A stretch of DNA of 64,000 nucleotides from Eucalyptus grandis (taxonomy: Eukaryota; Streptophyta; Magnoliopsida; Myrtales; Myrtaceae), in contig NC_052613.1 in NCBI RefSeq assembly GCF_016545825.1, forward strand, positions 34,484,844 through 34,548,843, given 5' to 3'. Numbering within the stretch: position 1 is the first letter of the stretch; every line of letters begins with the position of its first letter. Below, piece after piece: positions 35,176 to 48,680 of the stretch. The notes under the pieces were generated by a model. That model saw only the letters and a program-made list of their open reading frames with translations, was not told where the DNA came from and ran no database searches. Made by a program: the position numbers and the translations under genes.

Positions 35176-37192
35176 ACGGTTTTCTCAACACATCTTATTC
35201 TCTTCCAATAGTTGCTACATAAAGCAATAACAATAAACCACGACCATGGCACAACCATTTCCGCATCATCACGCATAACTTCTACGAATATCATAAAGCA
35301 ACCACATCACCAAATAGGCATGGTTCAGCAAGCATAGCATCAAGAACAATCACCAAAACTACTACCTATCCTAATCGGCAGAAATGGTCCACTCGCATGT
35401 CTCTGAGTTTAAATCCAGAAATCTAATTAAATGAGTTTAAAAAATTCCAAAATTTTAATATGTTGTAAGGGACACATAATAAATTTTTTTTCATCAGACA
35501 CCTTAACCCAAATCCTTGTAGATTAAGCCCAGTAAATCGCTCAATCCAGTACAAAAACTGAGTCCGTTTTCAGAAAATCTGTTTTCTGAAATCAGTTTGG
35601 TTTGAAATCCAAAACTTGTTCATTTGATTTGAAATTTAATTATGTTGAACTAAAATATGTGAGAAACAACTTTCGTGAAGAAATCATTTCAAAATTTGAA
35701 CCCTAAGAGTTGATAAAAATCATTGGAATCCCAAAAGATCACCAGTTCCAGCAAAAACAGAGGTTCTGTTTTCAAATGACGAAGTTGATATTTCACTCTT
35801 TTAAATCCCTAAAAATATTGAGTAAGATATATGTTATAGCTGAAGATGTCTAAAACATTTCTCAAGAAGGAATCGACTTCAAAATCTTAACACATTTCGA
35901 TCCACAAAAATGGCAAATGGCCAGGGTCCAGAAATTATAACTTAAGAAAGTCCACTGAATTGGACTAATCCAACCTCATTAGTGCTAATCTCACTAATTA
36001 GATCAACAATAATCCATATTAAGGCTAATCTAAACATGCTAGATTAGCACTAATCCATCTTAAGGCTAATCTCACTTAGTACTAATCTAACTAAGATAAT
36101 TAACACTAAACTAATTTCCTAAGTGCAATTAACAACCTAATCAAGGATTATGGAGTTAACTTACCGAATTTGCGAGCCGATGAGTTCACGGCTACGGCGA
36201 CGCAGAGGCGAGCAAGACTCGGGCCTAGAGTGAGGCCAAGGAAGGTCGGGAAAGGGCTCGAAAACAGCCTAAGGCTCTCAGCCCAAAGTTGAGATTTGCT
36301 TTTGTTTTTGGGCTGGTACAAGAGCTATGGTGGCTGGAACGGGTTGAGCTTGGGCTAGTTGGTCTGGCGGAGGGAGCTGCAGACGGTGGACAGGCAGCCT
36401 GGTTGATTGAGCTGCGATGTGAGCGGACGGAGGAGAAGCACAGACGACGGCGTGTGAGCGAGACGGGCGCGTGGGCACAGTCGAGTGGCTTCGACTGGCT
36501 CGGGTGGTGCTCGGACGGGTGAACGGCGACACCGGTAGTTGCTGCTGGCTTGGCTGGTCTTCTCTGCTAGTCTTGAGCTCTCAAACAACAACAATGGAGA
36601 AAGGTGAGGCAAGGAAGAAGAAGAAGAAGGTCTGCTGGTTGAATGGGGACAACAACCCCTCAAAGTCTTCATAAATATCCTAAATACTCAAGTTCAATAC
36701 CCCACCAGCCCTTAGCCTTGACCAGCAGCCCTTATCCCTCCAAATCTTCCTCTACAAGCTTCAAAGGATGCTCCAAATGTTGCATCCCACCATGGCTACG
36801 AATTTTGAGGTATTTCCCTTCAATTTCAACTTCATTCTTCTTCAAAGTCATAATGCCAAGGAGGAAACCCACACTCAATTCCACCATTTTCCTCACCAAA
36901 TAATCCAACTTGGTTGCCAAAGTGCACAAAAAAATGGGCCTCCAAATTTCCCGGTCCAATTTCGCCAAACTTTGATTTTTCGCTTAAAATTCGGATTTGC
37001 CAAAAATTCTTTAGATGATGAGTTGACGTTCCTAAAATAAATCGTGATATGACAGAACTTTTAATTTTTGAAATCAGGTTCAATTTCTTGGTTAATTTCA
37101 ACCAGATACGATTTTAGCGTGACCTAACCCACCTGGTAGTTTTTAGGAATTTTTAGCGCATTTGACCCGTGGTCGATTATTTTCGATCCACA

Positions 37193-37197
37193 TTGTG
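37193..37197. repeat. Target-site duplication TTGTG of element 1
   Basis: Perfect partner at 40602-40606. Confidence 0.88.
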
Positions 37198-40100
37198 TGT
37201 GACGTCCTGAAATTTGAGCCCTTTGAGGGATAAATGAACGTGAATTTTGTCAATGCATTGTTAGTTGATTTCACTCGGAATTGATCACTCCTAAAATACT
37301 GACCTTGAGAGGAAAGACAAATGAGGATAGAGCGACTAAAGAACTTGACCAGGGAAAACGACTTGACCATGAGACTTGTGTGAGGACGATGTTGTAGATA
37401 AGCAGGTCGATTTTCAAAAACGGCTTGAAGTCGATTCGCAAACATAACATAATGGGACAACGAGTGATTTCGTTTACTATTATCGAATCCGCAAACGACT
37501 GTATGTCAATTCTTGAAAATCGTGTACTTTGAAATAAGAATCTATTCTTCGCAATTTCATGTAGTCAAAGGCGTCCATGTGTCGAGATGTCTTGAACGTG
37601 GTTTGACATGAGTTGATTACGCGTGAATCCTTAAAGCCGCTTGTCAATCTGAGTTGTACCAAAATGGCATTAGAACAAAATTGAAATGGCATGAGAATCC
37701 AAGAATGGATTTCGAATTTTTGGGAACGTTTGGGATGGACTTTTTGAAGATGCTACTTCGACAGCCATCATTGCCAGTTAAGCCGAGTCTTTGGGAAAAG
37801 GGATTTACGGACCGAGGAAGCGAGCTTATAAGGACGTGGGCCGGGCAAGGCCAGTGTGGGCCTCATGCCCAAGGTGGGACAGCCACCATGGAAGGCCCGA
37901 GATAAGCAAGTGAGCTCGTTGGACCCAACTAACCTATTTACCCTTCCAAGCCGATTGTCCAATCTTTAGCCATTTCAAGCCCAACCAATTCCCGAGCTCA
38001 TTCCTATTCATTTCCAAGCCCATTTCTTAGGCCCACCCATCATTTTCAGCCCAAAGGCAGAGTGAGAATTGTGCAAGGTGAAATGACCATTTTGCCCTTA
38101 GCTTTTGTGTGGATAAGGGCAAAGGAAGAGAGAGAAAGTGATGTCACTTGCTTGGGGACTTGAAGCAAGCATGTGAGGGCCTTAATGAGGCTTGACAACC
38201 AGCCCTCACATCACTCTCTCTCCTCCTCTTCAGCCCCAAACCGTCGACCTCTCTCTCTCCCCTTGTTTCTTTTTCTTCTTGTTTCTACTCCAGCTGACCT
38301 TCTTGTGAAAACCTGAGTTGTTTGTTACCATCTCATGATAATCAGCTTTCATGCCACCCATCATTGTGCTTAGGACATCCAGTCTGTATGGACGGTGGCG
38401 GCCGCTCGCCAAACGGAGTCGCCAATCGACTTGTTGGCTGGCCAGAAGAAACTAGTTGTCGGTCCGTCGGTCCGCCTACTTGCCTGCATTGTTTCGTGAT
38501 TTCAGCCATTTTCCTCCCATTTTGACCCATCCTCCGCCCATCCCAACCACTAGCAAGTCCCCCTTGACCCCTAGGCGCCGCCAGTTGCTGGCCATCCGCT
38601 CGCCAGAGCTCCAGCTAGCCCGTTCAACTCTATTTCTCCTTCGGCAGCCTAGTTTTTCAGTGTTTCAGAGGGAAGCAGAGGTTGTGGTTGTTGTTTCAGC
38701 CCTGGGACTGCCTTGGATCGCCATGGGTGAGGTCCCTGTGCGTCGCCTTCGTCGTCGCCACCGCGTTTGTGTCTCCAGCCCGCTTAACGGGTGAGTTTAG
38801 CTCCTAAACCTCCGTTTAGTGCCTAAACTTGCTTATGGTTGGTTTAGTTAGGTTTAATTCTAGTTTAAGGGGTTTAATTAAGTTGGATTAGCCCAAAGAT
38901 AGGAGGTTAGAAAGATGGTTCAGATTAGTTTAGGCTAATCCTGCTTTTTGCTAATTAATTGTGGTTTGTGTTTAATTAAGCTTGTTTTGCTTTAATTTAT
39001 TGATTGTTTGCTTTAATTAATATTTTGTTTAATTTCTGAATTTAATTTATTAAATATTGAATTATGGAATTTCACTATTCATAGTGCACTTGTTCACGAA
39101 ATACTGCTCACGCGGTATTGTTCACGCGCACTGTTCACTCGAGAGTAAAAAATTGTCTAATTTCATGTGCTTTGATCCTATGATGTGAATGGGATGTGCC
39201 ATTGCATGGATATCTGCATGAATTGTATGCTTTTCACAAAAAAGGGAAAAATGGTTTGTCCGAGGGACACCAAAAATGGACCGCTTTTATGAGAAAAGGG
39301 ATTGAGGTTGTATATGCAAGCATGTGTACATTGACTAATGCAAAGATAATAAGTGAGTTGTGATGGTGTGCTTGCGTGATCACTAAATTGAACTCGCTGC
39401 CCCGACAGGAGTTCGGGGGCTGATAATGCAGTACTCGCCGCCCCGGCAGGAGTCCAGGGGGTGATAGTGAAACACCTGTCGCCTTGACAAGAGTTCGGGG
39501 GCTGATAGTCCGATTTATCGGATACACCGACAGAGGTTCGGTTGTGGTAATACCCATCACCCTGGTAGGAGTCTAGGGGGTGATAGTTGAAATACCCACC
39601 GCCCTGATAGGAGTTCAGGGGGTGATAGTGCAATACCCGCCACCCTGGCAGGAGTCCGGGGGGCGATAGTGAAATACCCGCCGCCCCAGTAAGAGTTCGG
39701 GGGGTGAAAGTAATAATCGAACCACGTGTGGATGCAAGTGCGTATGAGAAGCATTGCATCATTGGTTCCAATTATGCATGAGATGATCACAATGTTTATG
39801 GCACACACGCATGAATCGATAACGTGCAGGGTGTGGCAATGGCCAGGTGAGATCGCTTGTGACGCGACTCGTGTGATTGATGAATTGCATCATCTAATGG
39901 CCATGTGCATTGCGTGCATTGTGCTAAGATATAACGTGCAAGGTATGGTATACTGGGTAAGGTTGCATGCGAATCGACTATTTGATTGTTGGTTGACCCT
40001 GGCTGTTATCTTGTGTGGGTCGTTGGTTGTTGTTTGCTTGAGGGGTGGTTCTGAAGAGATGCCTCAAGTTGAGTTGGTGTTCTAATCGGAGCTTAGGGGG

Positions 40101-40601
40101 AGAACTCGCTGAGATTTTATCTCACTGGTTATTGTATAACCATTTTCAAGCCCTTAGAATGGTGCACCTGCCGGTGCAGTAGAGAATCTTGCCTCCACTC
40201 CACCAGCAATCGACCCGACAGAGCCTGAGTCCGATGGGTCCGAGTACTAGGGGTGCCAAACCCGAGGGTTCCTTTTATATAGTTGGATTAGCCTAGCCTA
40301 GTTTCCTTTTTGGTCTGGCTTAGAGGATGGATCAGCCCCTTTGGTGGGCTTGTAATTTTGGAAACAATCCTCTGTAGGTTAATCCATTAAAGTTGTATAA
40401 GCGAGTAGTTGCTTTTGTTCTTGTTGTTCATCCCTCTATCCCTGTTTGATCGTTTGATTATCTGTTGGACTGGGGATGGTTTGTCTTCCATTTGCGCATA
40501 ATGAAATATCAAAATGAATGGTCGTCGACGAGTCCTGGGATGTTGCTTTCTATCAATCGTGAAGTAGGGGTTGTCATGCATTTGGGATTCGGCGCGTGAC
40601 A
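37198..40601 (+). mobile_element. Large solo-LTR-like element 1 (plus), nested in element 3
   Basis: 3404 bp, from TGTGACGTCCTGAAATTTG to GGCGCGTGACA, with the perfect duplication TTGTG (37193-37197 and 40602-40606). The flanks join to a continuous homologue of element 4, which proves nested insertion. Internal landmarks are a GC-rich stretch (38400-38790) ending in a candidate 5' splice site AACGGGTGAGT near 38787-38797, a TTTAATTAAG-rich stretch, a minisatellite (39400-39715) and the conserved CTGAGATTTTATCTCAC module near 40107. It is closely related along its length to element 2-LTR (52447-56573). Confidence 0.9.
39400..39715. repeat. Minisatellite private to element 1, about 42-bp unit
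   Basis: Around seven to eight units of the form GCCCCGGCAGGAGTCC...GGGGGTGATAGTG, GC-rich and imperfect. It lies at the position that carries unrelated arrays in the other family members. Confidence 0.85.
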
Positions 40602-41017
40602 TTGTGGATCTTCGACTCATAGGCGACTCTCGGTTGTCGTGAAAATCTCGAGATTTCAAATACGGGCACAGGGTAAAGAAACGACAGAAAAATTAGTTTA
40701 GTACCGTTCAATGTGAATTTTTTGCAATTAGGTGAAATCACCCACACTTTAATTACATACCTCTGTCAAATCGACCTATCTCCGGTCTCTAGTTGATTTT
40801 AACGGTACCATATTGACCCTTGCTGATTAGCATAGTCGAGCAGTCGATTTTTGATTGAATTCTCAAGTCTGTCGCGTTTGGATTCCTTAACGGCTTCACC
40901 TGATAGGCTAGTTATCTCGTGAGTGGCCAACTCAAAGAAAAATGCCATAGGCGTGTTGATGAAAAGCCCATTTTATTTAGTTGAAAGCAGGGTTGAAAAT
41001 CAAGATGTCACAGTGGT

Positions 41018-42007
41018 TGTCAGAAAACTTCAAATTTATGTTTTCTCAAAGTTGCAGAATTTGCCTTTGGACTTTAACGTGGGAATTGAAAGGTGAAGCG
41101 TGAAATTAGGGAAGAAGAAACTGGAGGTTTTCTTGTTGCTTTTTGCATGGAGGATAATCTGGTCTCCACTCAATAAATCTCAGTCTCCCTTCCCTCTCAT
41201 TTATGTAATTGGACTTATCAAACCCACAATCAACGGCGAAGGGGAATACGCTCAATAGTCCAGAGTACTCACATCACAACATGTTTTGCGAACTTCCAAA
41301 GGCTTGTTGGTCGTTTGCAACTTAACGTCATTGGAGGAAATGTCTGGCAGTGGGGTAGTGCTTAAACTTTGAAGGGAAAGAAAGAAAGGAAGTAGATAAA
41401 AATTGCGAAGGACAAAATACAATCTATTCAACTTGCTTATTTATACGGAATTTAAGTCTACCGTCCCTCTTTCCGTAATCTCTAATGAAGAGAGAATTCT
41501 CTTTGACCAATCTCCGGTTGGTGTTGTGTACATGTAGGCCATATCTAATTAAACTCGGGTTCTTCAAACATATAAGAAAAAGTAATCGAAAAAATGGTAG
41601 CATACCGGGTCCACACCCTCTCCACTCCATCTCTTTCCCCCTCACCGTCTCCACCATGTTGCTACCGCATCGTAACCGCGGAGTCACTGTTCTCTGCAAG
41701 CTCCAATTCTCCTCTTGTGGTTCGATCTTCAAATTGAGATAAATCCGAGGTCATCGATGTCAGGGACAATAGGGTGGTCAACCCACCTGGTCTAGACACC
41801 ATAAAACAAAGTTCAACCATCTAATATTGAGGTCAATCCGAGGTTGACCAAATATGGTACTCCTTCGGTGACTCAACTTCACATTAAGGTCAATCTGAGG
41901 TTATCGATGTTTGGGATAAGAGGATTAGTAGTGAAGTAGAAGCGATGAAGACATTGATAGTATGGTGGGCTAGCGATGGCGGCGGTGGCTGAGGAAGGTG
42001 CAGTGGC
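41018..42007. other. Unassigned DNA between elements
   Basis: I see no supported gene. A short repeated motif, AGGTCAATC(C/T)GAGGTT, occurs near 41831 and 41885. This is probably the ancestral flank upstream of the kinase gene, since 34086-34131 and 41018 onwards become contiguous once element 3 is removed. Confidence 0.4.
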
Positions 42008-43631
42008 ATGGACGGATCGGCCCATGATTAGGCGTGGACTCTCCCAAGCCCATATCTCACGTGACATTGGGGTATTTTTAAGAATTTTGCAACAACTAGA
42101 ACCAAGTGAGGCATGGGAGTATACCTTACTTCTTATGCTACCAGAGAATCTAGAGTTAGGGATTTGATTACACTAATTAATCAATTAGTGCCATTTCGGT
42201 ACCTTATCTTGTTCATTTTAAAAGAAAAGATTTTTGTTAGGTAGTTTGGATTGATTTTACACCTATCCACTAACATGTGAGGTGATCATGCATGTACGCA
42301 ATCATTAAAATAATAATTATAGCTACCAATATCCTAATTGCAATAAAATTGAGCATGTGCAGTTAAACATAATTAAATATACAAATTAAACATGCGATAT
42401 AACTAATATATGAGCAAATAAAGGCCTAATTACACTAAAAAGGAAAAACATGGCAATTCCCAACCAAACCCTACATTTTTTAATTTTTTAAAAAAAAAAT
42501 TTTTTATTAATTTTTTTATTAATTTTTTCATTTTTAAAAATATTATTTTAATATTATAAAATTAAAATTTATTAAAAATGACCTAGGTCGGATCCTCGGG
42601 TTGGGCCGTGCAACCAGCTGGCGTAAACCTAGCCAAGTCGGGCCGATGTGTAGGCCCAATCTGGTCTAATCTTTTTTCTTTTTTTTTTAAAATGAAGCCC
42701 ACAAGCCCACGTGGTAACCCAGCCTAAACCTGGCTCGGATTGTTCAAAACCTTATTCGGTTCATGACCCGTGCCGGACCTGGCTCCTAAACCACGACTTA
42801 ATTCCTAAGAAAAACCCTACCTAGATACACGACCCGCGCCCGACTCGTCTCCTAAACCACAACCCGACTCCTAATAAAAACCCTACCCGGACCCAACTCT
42901 GTCCCGGCTTCTTCTTCACAAACCTAGATTTTGGAACCCTCGAGTTCGGCGATCCGCGGTGTCGGGGGATAGGTTGGAACGTCGCAAGGTAGTGATTTGA
43001 CGGCAGCGACATGGCGGACAGCGGCTAGGGTTCTAGGTAGGGAGAGCGGCGGCGATGACTTGTTTGGCGATTGCTAACTTCTCAGAAAAAGGGATGCTGA
43101 CAAAGAGATTCTCACCTGATACAGTAGCAACAGGAGTGAGCAGCGGTGGGGGACGATAGAGATGGCGGTGGTAGCAGTGGCCCTGGGCTCCCAAGGAAGC
43201 GGCGGGGATGGTGGTTGTCGGCGACGTAGCGGTGTTGGGTGGAGAAGATGTTGTAGGAGCACTAACGAGCCTCGGAGCCGAGGGCGGTAAGGATCTCAAT
43301 GAGGACGGCGATCCGGATGGTCGATCCCCCCATCTCTTCCTCCTCTTAGTCTCGCCTCCAACTCTTTGTTTTCTCTTTGTCTTGTCCTTTGCTGTTGCTA
43401 CCTCCTCACTTTTTGCTTTTTTTTTTTTTTTTTTTGCTGCCTTTTGCAGGTCGCGCGTGGAGGATGAAAGGAGGAGGGATAAGGCTGGGGCCGGGCTGCG
43501 TGGGGAAGGAAAGAAAAGGTGGGCCAGGCCAAGGTCCGATCCGGCCCGACTCAGCCCCTTCCACTTTTTTTTTTTAAATTAATTTTTTTTCTTTTTGTAT
43601 ACTTGAAAACACAAATTAGGTGTCAACAGTT
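42008..43631 (+). repeat. Left arm (LTR-like) of a non-coding LARD
   Basis: Aligns with 60560-62884 over its length once the TRIM there is removed. Shared landmarks are GACATTGGGGTATTTTTAAG, GTGAGGCATGGGAGTATACC, AATAATAATTATAGCTACCA and the end AACACAAATTAGGTGTCAA. A GC-rich stretch (42890-43510) has short ORFs but no known domain. The 5' edge is eroded compared with the right arm. I read it as one LTR of a large retrotransposon derivative without coding capacity. Confidence 0.6.
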
Positions 43632-43692
43632 GCCCCTCTTTGAATGTAGCCTCGAAGAGGTTACATTCAAAGACAGAAGACACCTAAATTAG
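43613..43692. repeat. Inverted repeat (hairpin) at the left arm/internal junction
   Basis: ACACAAATTAGGTGTC is matched in inverted form by GACACCTAAATTAG about 60 bp later. Inside it TTTGAATGTA pairs with TACATTCAAA around a short loop. The structure straddles the end of the arm. Confidence 0.7.
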
Positions 43693-46600
43693 TTCGACAG
43701 TAGAGAGACCCTGACTACATAGGCTCGCACCAGGTCAAGCTATGGAAGCGTGTCGTGTCAATAAGAGGAAGAGAGACTCGGGGCTACGAAGCATGCCTTG
43801 TCATAAGAAGAAAGAGAGACTCCGGGCTACAAAAGCATTGTGACATCCTGGATTTTTTTTTTTTTTTTTTTGGGTAAAAGTGACATCCTAGATTTTTCAA
43901 TTTTGTTTTCAATTAAATTAATCGGACCTTTCATCGACGCACCTATAGGGCTGTTTTTAGAGTTGATCACTCTCGAGATAACTAGACTATTTGGGGAAGC
44001 CATAAAGGAATTTTAACGCAATAGACTTAAGAATTCGACCAGGAATCGGCTACTCGACCGTGCTTATATGCTGAAGCCGTTATGACACAATTAAAAATCG
44101 ATCATGGATCGGAGATAGGTAAGTTTGACTGAGATGTGTGGTTAAACATGGGTGATTTTACTAAATTGCAAAATTATCGTCAATTGGCACTAGACTGATT
44201 TTTCTGTCTTTTTGGTACCTTATGTCTCGTAGTCGAAATTTCGAGATTTTCACGACCACCGAGAGTCACCAATGTGTTGAATGGGTTCATTGTGACTCAA
44301 AGAAAATCGACCATGGTTCATTTGCACTAAAAATTTCTGAAAGCTACCTAGTAGCCTAGATAACGCTAAACTCGCGGCGGAGTGAAATTAACCATGAATT
44401 TGAATCTCATTTCAGAAATTGAAAGTTCTGTCATGTCACAAATCATTTTAGAAATATTGACTCAGTCTTCGAAGATTTTTCTGCAAACCGAATTTTTCGC
44501 GGAAAAAGTCGTCATAGGGCCGTTTTCGACCGGAAAATATAGAGGATCGTTTTCGATCGTGAAATTGAGATGCAAGTGGGATCTATTGGTGAGGAAAATA
44601 CCAATTTGATCGATGATACATCAGTGGGATTTATGGAAGCCGAAATGAGTTGATTCAAGAAGGAATGAAGTCCAATTTGGGGGAAATTCACTCAAAATTC
44701 GTAGTACCTCATGGGCACAACTTATGGACCCCCTCAAGGCTTCTAGAAGGAGTAAGTGAACTAGAAAAATGGCTATGGAGGATAGCTGGGCTTGGTGGGC
44801 CAAGATGGGGAGACAAAGAGATGAGAAGAGACCATGGAGGGACCCTCCACAGCAGCCGGTCCCCTCTCCCCCTCTTCTGCCCATCGACCACCTCCATTGA
44901 AGGTTAATGAGCTTCAAAATTTCTAGAAAAACAGAGCAGCTCCCCCTCCTTCTCCGTTCAAACCACCGCAGCCATCAGAGCTTCGCCGTAATGCCATTCG
45001 CTGCCCACCGGCTCGCGTGACAAACCAGCGCCTCCTAGGCCGTCGTTCCGCCTCAACCGTGAGCCCAAGACACCCATCGAGCCAGTCATAGCTCTTCCAT
45101 CGTCGCCAGAGCCACCTAGCTACCCATCCGTCGTTGTGAAGCTTCGCTGAAGCTCCACCTGCCCGCCGCCAGTCCTTGCTTGCCCAACCGGCCGCCGTCC
45201 AGCTCCTTCTCAGCCTAGATCAGTGACCGAAGTCGGTGGGTCTCACGTCGTTGTCGGGCCCAGTTTTCAAGGCTTTCCCGACCCCGTTTGACGGTCCGCT
45301 TTGGAGTTTGTCGAGCCTCGCCGTGTCCCTGTTGTTTTGATCCGAGTGGATCATTAATCAAGTGAATTTAACTCACTAATCCTTGTTTAGTAAGTTAATG
45401 ACGTTTAAGGGTTGATTAGTTTAGACTAAGTATGGATTAGGTGGATAGTTATAATAGATTAGCAATTTAATTAATTGTTATAGCATGTTAGGTGGTTAGT
45501 TTAATGTAATTAGGGCCTAGACAAGCTCTAGTATTTATCTAGAGTGGTTCGGAAATTTTCCGGACCCGTCTCGGCTTTTAATTATGCTTTATGGGCCTAA
45601 GTCCTATTTATTTGCATTTAATAATTATTTTTTCGTAATTATTTAATTAATTAATTATTTTCTGAAAATTAGACCGGGATAATCGGTGATCGGAATTTTA
45701 TGCTGATTGTAGTGATGTGATCTGTTTATTTAATTGAGTTCTAATTTGTGTTGATTGTGAGTGATTGTGATTTTGGGAATTTATCCCACAATTTATTTAA
45801 TTTCAGTAATTAATTAGAAAATCACCGGTTGTCGGTTTATAGTGCCAAAAATGTTTTCATCGATTATATAAATGGTGGGAATTTATAAAGTAAAGATATT
45901 ATATTTTTGGCGAGAGGCCGACCGTGTATCCACGTACGATTATTTTTATCGGATATTTTAAATATGAAGAAAATAGATCAAGACATGATTCTAATTGAGG
46001 AGTTTGGTTGTGAAATACCTTGTCTTTGGCTGTAGGTGAACAATCGTGTGAGGATTTGACTTAGGGTGAGATAACCACCTTATAGAGGTTGTGCCCATTG
46101 GGTCGTAATGTGGCATCCGGGAATTTCAACCCGAAATATTGATTTTGAGGGAAACGATATTTTATCTCTTGGACCGAACCCCTTATGAAAATGTTAATTG
46201 ATTATGAGAATGTTAATTGATTTCTATAAATAAAAATTAAAATCAAATGCCCTAAAGTGGTGTAGGAATTATGGGCTTATTATCGATATTTTTCTATGGG
46301 CTATTTAAATTGGACATAGGACGATTTGATAAAGAAGACTTTGTTCTTGACTATGCACTTTATAGATTTGATGGATTAATGTCACAAAGTCTTTTGGCCA
46401 TTTTATTATGCAATTAGGTATTTATTTAAATGAGGATTAAGATGTATTATTAAAAATAAACTTGGGCCATTTAAGTTTGGACTTTAGGCCCAAGTGAGAT
46501 AGGCCTAAAGTGGGCCAAGAGGCCCGGCCTAAGGAGCCCATGAAGTGGTTGACCAAGCTGGCCCAAGATTGGCCCAAGAAGAAGGCCCATCAACCTTGCA

Positions 46601-48219
46601 TGTAATCGGACAAGTGGCATGAAGGGTTATCCAAGTGTCTTCGGCAAAGGAGACACTTGTCTCCTTCTTGGGGACAAGTGTCCCCCATGCAAAATGAGGA
46701 TGCATGCAAGTATTTAAACAACCAAAAAGAGAGAGAGAGAGAGGGAGTGGCTGGTTTTGAGAGAGTGAGAGAGAGAGAGAGTTGCAAGAGAGTGAGGAGC
46801 CGAGAGAGAGAGAGAGGGAGAAGCCGAGCGAGGGAGGAGGTCCACTCGTCCGTCGCCATCCGTCCGCTCGTTCGTTGCCGACCGTGTGCCTTGTTTGCTT
46901 GATTTTGGAGGCAAGTTGGGATCCATATTCTGCTCTTGCATGTGTGTCTTGCATGTGTGTCTTGCATGTGTGATTGTTTGGTGGTAGATCTCGGATGTTT
47001 AGGGTATGCAAAACCGAAACTAGAGTGTGTTGTTCTTGAAAATGTATTCTGTTTTCGTGTATGCCGCCTGACCCCGAACGTTGTAGAGGCTTGCATGTGG
47101 GTTTCGAGTTGGATTTTGGCTTCGACTTCTTCATGAAAGTTGTAGAAAACATCTCATAATATAACATACTAAAATTTGAGACAAAATGGATGAGTTTTAA
47201 GGGGTGAAACCCATCCTCTACGAAAAGGCTAGATCTGAAACTGTTTCGTCGACCTCTTGGTGGTTTTGTGTGTTGCGTGTCACTTGTTACTAAGAATTTC
47301 ACTTCGACTTCTTCATGAAAGTTGTATAGAACATCCTACAGACTAAAATAGTTAAATTTTAGGTAAAATGAGAAAGTGTAGCCTAGTGAAAAACGTTTCC
47401 TTTGAAGACGGTAAATCTGGAAACACGGTACTGGATACCCGAGACTTCCTAGACCTATATGGTGACTATTCTTTGAGAATATCATTTAGATCCCTTAATG
47501 AAAGTTGTAGGGGACCTTTTGAATCAGAACATATAAAAATTTCAGAGGAAAAAAAGAATGATAAGTAGGCGAAACCTCGATATTTCAGAGATAGCCACAC
47601 TGGACTGTTTGGTACTAGAAACAGTAACGTCGAACGTCTATAGAAAATTATCTAGGATGAATCTGGCCTAGATGTATTCATGTAAAATCTACTTTAGGGT
47701 CTCAAATATAACCTGGTAAAATTTTATAATTTTTGGAGGTCATTCGGGTATTTTAATCGAAATATTTCAAGAACTGCGCAATCTGATTTTATCCGAATTT
47801 TGCATGCTGTATTGTGTGAGCTATATATTCTTGTGTAAAGCTCTTTTGGGCATGTGTTCTTCATGGAGTTGCTACCTTTTTGTCTTGTCTATCACATGTT
47901 CTGATTTTATGATTTTTGAAGATCATATGGATATTTAATTTATATCTTTTTCCAAAATTGTGCAAGCTGGAATTTAGTAAATTTCAAAAAGACATGATAT
48001 ATGGATTATTCTAAGTTGTATGGACCCCATGGACTGTATTGTCATTAGTGGTTGTATCTTGCTGCATGTATGATGATGATTGGAAATGCATATAAGAATC
48101 AAATGATGAAAATGATCTTGTTTGCCATCACATCATATGCCATGTTGAAATTGAGCTATAATTGAAAATGAGATGTATGGGAATATGCATTGTGGTGATG
48201 AGAAGACCATCGGAGGTGT

Positions 48220-48680
48220 GAGTCGACGATGCCCCGGGAGTGTCGGGATGCCCAGTGGTATACGGTACGTAATTCCAGGGGAGGCCTGGTGGTATGTCGG
48301 TACGTAATTCCGGAGGGTAGGGGTAACCATTTTCATGGCGAGCCCCGAAGATTTCCCCGGGAGTGTCGGGATGCCCAGTGGTATACGGTACGTAATTCCA
48401 GATGGGGGGGATCCTGGTGGTATGTCGGTACATAATCCCGGAAGCCTCGGAGGTGTGTGCCGAGGGGATACCTCGTGATGCCAGTTGGGGTACGAGATGC
48501 CCGGCCAAGGAGTGTAAATACCGGAAGCCCTGGAGGTTTGTGCCCAGGGGGATGCTTCGTTATGCTAGTTGGGATGCGAGATGCCCGGAATGTGGGGGGC
48601 CGGATGCCCGGTTGTATTTTGAATATATGCCCGGAAGTTCCTCGCGATGCTAGGATTGGGTGCGAGTGATAAATTGTGGG
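48220..48680. repeat. Minisatellite private to element 6, long GC-rich units
   Basis: Repeated blocks of the form CGGGAGTGTCGGGATGCCCA, GGTATACGGTACGTAATTCC and, further on, GGATGCTTCGTTATGC. The first block recurs about 130 bp apart (48235 and 48365), and diverged units follow. Confidence 0.75.

Larger units (their letters stand above)
34137..41012 (-). mobile_element. Large solo-LTR-like element 3 (minus), interrupted
   Basis: Begins on the minus strand TGTGACATCTTG (41012) and ends CGGGGCATGACA (34137), with the perfect 5-bp duplication GTGGT at 34132-34136 and 41013-41017. Another element (37198-40601 plus its duplication) splits it. Without that it is about 3.47 kb. No ORF of note, primer binding site or internal domain is present. 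The 5' third shares GAGATTTTCACGAC and CCGAGAGTC with element 4 (43839-50651). A candidate 5' splice site, TTCGGTAAGT, lies at about 36162-36171. Its tandem array is at 34881-35175. The TG...CA ends and 5-bp duplication point to a solo LTR of a Ty3-gypsy-type element with unusually long LTRs. Confidence 0.85.

Noticed and set aside
39178..39771. Minus-strand ORF of 197 codons with repeated Pro-rich units
   Set aside because: It is the translation of the 42-bp minisatellite, whose period is a multiple of three, so the frame stays open by chance. The relatives have no such frame.
41485..41742. Plus-strand ORF of 85 codons
   Set aside because: No recognisable motif, no splice or promoter context, and an overlapping antisense ORF of similar length. 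Chance is the simpler reading.
46529..47302. Minus-strand ORF of 257 codons in element 6
   Set aside because: It runs across a GA/CT-rich low-complexity stretch and shows no domain. The other members of the LTR family lack a corresponding frame.
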